DNA of 7,092 nucleotides, taken from positions 1-7,092 of the forward strand of contig JADFRJ010000120.1 of the NCBI GenBank assembly GCA_022561355.1, written 5' to 3'. A program made the translations under genes and the position numbers. The first letter of the stretch is position 1, and each line of letters starts with the position of its first letter. The stretch comes from Chloroflexota bacterium (GTDB taxonomy: Bacteria; Chloroflexota; Dehalococcoidia; DSTF01; RBG-16-68-14). Shown in pieces: positions 5,041 to 7,092 of this stretch. The notes beneath the pieces were generated by a model that was not told the origin of the DNA, did not search any database, and worked only from the letters and a program-made list of their open reading frames with translations.

Positions 5041-7092
5041 CGTGTGGGAATGTCAAGAGCGCGTGTGTCTTCACTGTGGAGTTTGAGAGTAGTGTAGATT
5101 GGCAATTCCCATCGGGGTCTACTGCAGAGGCTGGGTTGGGCTGGAGGTCCTGAAAGTCGAGTAAAAGGCCAAGGGAGGTCGTTGTATCCCAGATAGGATC
5201 ATCGGTTGGACCGTACATGCGCAGGCGGTCAATCTCATCGACTCGGCTCGTAGCGGTGATCACCACCTTCTGCGGCAGCTGTGCCGCAAGCAGCGGGAGC
5301 GGCGGCACCAGGACTCCGGTCAGTTCTAGATTGGCGGCCCAGACCTCTCCGTTTGGCAGGTAGTTAAACAGGCCGCCGACATCGTAGGTGACGGTCTCGT
5401 CGACGCATACTTCCATGGGACTCTCCCCACGTCGTATCGCCGCAAGGTGGAAGATCAATTTCCCTTCATACCTAGCTCGGGGTAGCATCAGGTCGAAATC
5501 TAGACGAGTGCCGTTGTAGATCGTTTGGGCTACCCCCGACGCCACCGGTCTGATGAACTGGTCAACCTTCTCTAACTCCAACCGGCTCAGATTCGCGCGC
5601 ACAACGCCAGGGTCATGGACCGCTTCCCACCCCTCTGGAAGCTTGCCTTCCCACGATCCCTCGACGCTTACCAACCCGTCAAGGCTCGAGGGATCGTAAA
5701 GCGGGGTGAGACCCCAGGTCCCGGGTTTTACCAAAGCGCCGAAGGTCACAGGGGGCTCGACCGCTTCGACATTGATCTCGAATTCCTCACCTCCAATTTT
5801 TCCCTTGACGCTGTATGACCCCGGTCCCGGGAGAATGATTCTCTCGAGAAGCTCCTCCGAAGGGCTCAACCTACGTTGGCGTACCTCGGTGCTGCCACGG
5901 GTTATTTGGGGCCAGTAGAATGGAAAGACGTCGCCTTCTTCAAAGATCTGGAATTCGACCTGCTGCCAATCCGGGGGCGCATCCGGGCCTGGCTTCACCG
6001 AGAAGTGCAGCGTGTATCTCAGCACATTGACCAGGTCTCCCCAGGAGCGCTTCCCCCCTTGGACCTTGTCCCACCGAGTGATCGAGACGTCGACGAACAT
6101 CCCGCCCACCAGAAAAGACCGCCCCGTGCTGGCCCCGGTGGGCAGCGGTGTAGGCTTCAAATTAGGCATTGGAGTAAGTGTCGGCAAGAGGAATATCTCG
6201 GAGGCCCCTTGCAACGGGTGTGGCGTGGGTGTTGGACTAGGGATTGGTGTGGATGTTGGATTAGGCGGGATTATCGACGTTGGCGCGATGGTGGCGCCGC
6301 TGCCACAGGTGACTTTGACCTCCAAGTGGAACCAATATACGAGTCTACCTTGGCGCAAAACTACAAAGACCTCGCCACCGACGTCAACATAATCTAATGT
6401 TGCTGTTTTACCCTTCACCACAGTTTCCTTGTAGCCCGGAGGCGCCCCGGATGACAGATCGTAGGCGAGACTGACAAAGTAAAAACCGCTGCCGGGGGCG
6501 TCACAGCGGTATTTGAGGGTTGTGGCAAACATATTGCCATCAACAGCCTCAAGAGATTCGTCGGGATGGAGACTGCTAGTAATTTTGCTAACAACGGGGA
6601 TGCCAATTGGTTGGACGGTGGTAATCTTATACACGAAGCCTGAGTCTTTCGGCCGGGTGTTCCTCACGATGAAATCGGCGCTGAACTCAGAGCCAACGGG
6701 TATAGGCGAGGGTACTATCTCAAAGACGGCCTCCAGGCCGCCTGTCGTTTTAAATAGCCAGCTGAAGTGAGGGACTAAGCCTTCCACCGTAAGCGACCGG
6801 CTTACGGGGTCAAATACGATCGCCTGTGTTCGTTGCTCCGGTCCGGCGTTGCCGCCGATGGGCTCCAGGCCGTTCACATCGTCGAATACGAAAAACTGCA
6901 CGAAGGGTATCGTGATCGAGTCAGCCCCATCGGCAGGCGCCAGGCTTTCGAGCTCGATGGAGATTGTGACCGGCTCTGCGAAGCGGAGGCCTTCAGGCTG
7001 CAACTTGTAGACAGGGCCAACGACGTTCAAGTTTCTGAGTTGCTCGGGAAGGTCGTCAACCTCCGCGACCTCGACCGAAACAGCTGTGTCTT
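5036..7092 (-). CDS. Large secreted or surface multidomain protein with ZU5-like segment and Thr-Pro linker, 5' end outside window
   Basis: About 685 codons are visible and the frame is open to the window edge. The in-frame TTG at 7030 is not the real start, because the coding sense continues upstream (VEVAEVDDLPEQL). Using residue 1 at that TTG: residues ~4-93 resemble a ZU5-type beta domain (VGPVYKLQPEGLRFAEPVTI, later GLVPHFSWLFK). Residues ~98-242 are a beta-rich, Ig/CARDB-like segment. Residues 249-298 are a Pro/Thr-rich linker with TPIPSPTPTP. Residues ~303-664 are further beta-rich sequence that I do not recognise, containing VTYDVGGLFNYLPNGEVWAA. No membrane helix, sorting signal or enzyme motif is visible in this part, and only four cysteines occur. 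Thr-Pro linkers join domains in exported Chloroflexota proteins, so an extracellular role such as adhesion or binding is inferred; the signal peptide would be outside the window. GC is somewhat lower and more uneven than in the hem operon. Confidence 0.8.
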   Translation of the reverse strand, partial: DTAVSVEVAEVDDLPEQLRNLNVVGPVYKLQPEGLRFAEPVTISIELESLAPADGADSITIPFVQFFVFDDVNGLEPIGGNAGPEQRTQAIVFDPVSRSLTVEGLVPHFSWLFKTTGGLEAVFEIVPSPIPVGSEFSADFIVRNTRPKDSGFVYKITTVQPIGIPVVSKITSSLHPDESLEAVDGNMFATTLKYRCDAPGSGFYFVSLAYDLSSGAPPGYKETVVKGKTATLDYVDVGGEVFVVLRQGRLVYWFHLEVKVTCGSGATIAPTSIIPPNPTSTPIPSPTPTPHPLQGASEIFLLPTLTPMPNLKPTPLPTGASTGRSFLVGGMFVDVSITRWDKVQGGKRSWGDLVNVLRYTLHFSVKPGPDAPPDWQQVEFQIFEEGDVFPFYWPQITRGSTEVRQRRLSPSEELLERIILPGPGSYSVKGKIGGEEFEINVEAVEPPVTFGALVKPGTWGLTPLYDPSSLDGLVSVEGSWEGKLPEGWEAVHDPGVVRANLSRLELEKVDQFIRPVASGVAQTIYNGTRLDFDLMLPRARYEGKLIFHLAAIRRGESPMEVCVDETVTYDVGGLFNYLPNGEVWAANLELTGVLVPPLPLLAAQLPQKVVITATSRVDEIDRLRMYGPTDDPIWDTTTSLGLLLDFQDLQPNPASAVDPDGNCQSTLLSNSTVKTHALLTFPHD
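6137..6286 (-). repeat. Thr/Pro-rich linker coding segment
   Basis: About 50 codons of low-complexity sequence occur within the large protein. They contain PTSIIPPNPTSTPIPSPTPT, a short less biased island (LQGASEIFLL) and a second run PTLTPMPNLKPTPLPTG. The bases show irregular repeats of short G/T-rich units on the plus strand. The linker separates the ZU5/Ig-like half from the C-terminal half and is probably extended and exposed. Confidence 0.75.

Noticed and set aside
6012..6392. Plus-strand Gly/Val-rich frame (GVGVGLGIGVDVGLGG) as a structural protein
   Set aside because: It is the complement of the Thr/Pro linker codons of the large minus-strand gene, which has the better coding evidence on both sides.
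1..7092. CRISPR array, tRNA/rRNA gene, insertion sequence or integron attC site
   Set aside because: No regularly spaced repeats, cloverleaf-like segments, transposase motifs, paired terminal repeats or attC core pairs were found. The small dyads at 4949-4965 and 4982-4995 lack the attC core sequences.

Overview
The window is a stretch of bacterial DNA, mostly GC-rich, in which every gene I can support lies on the minus strand. From gene content and style it looks like a Chloroflexota bacterium, possibly Dehalococcoidia or SAR202-like. The pointers are a large, apparently extracellular protein with a Thr-Pro linker next to a ZU5-like segment, a MerR/excisionase-type helix-turn-helix regulator with a helical sensor-like tail, and a compact tetrapyrrole cluster. 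This assignment is inferred from memory of such genomes, not from a search.

In transcription order (right to left) the layout is as follows. (1) 7092-5036: the C-terminal ~685 codons of a large multidomain protein whose N-terminus lies outside the window. (2) 5035-4500: a lower-GC, disordered stretch. It holds a possible short coding tail that overlaps, by ATGA, the start of a small uncharacterised gene (start 4938). That gene appears to shift to the -1 frame near 4590-4600 and then runs into unrelated DNA. (3) 4500-4326: the Gly/Arg-rich C-terminal tail of what was probably an RNA-binding protein, without its folded domain, followed by an intact intrinsic terminator at 4280-4301. (4) 4239-3448: dapB, lysine/diaminopimelate biosynthesis. 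(5) 3441-1: a tight operon with a strong sigma70-type promoter just after the dapB stop codon and a perfect inverted repeat in its leader. Its genes are an HTH regulator, a 62-aa unknown protein, precorrin-2 dehydrogenase (siroheme synthesis), hemA and hemC (cut by the window edge).

The operon genes are overlapping, abutting or 1-3 bp apart, so translational coupling is likely. HemA converts glutamyl-tRNA to glutamate-1-semialdehyde, the committed C5-pathway step. HemC builds hydroxymethylbilane. The precorrin-2 dehydrogenase diverts the downstream intermediate precorrin-2 to sirohydrochlorin for siroheme, and possibly corrinoids. The first gene of the operon is the best candidate for its regulator.

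The part most worth a second look is 4480-5040. GC content drops from about 80% (4441-4500) to about 43% (4501-4560) exactly where a Gly-rich tail meets a foreign reading frame. This is either a real recombination scar or an assembly junction. The operator-like palindrome and the coupled 62-aa protein are the other leads.
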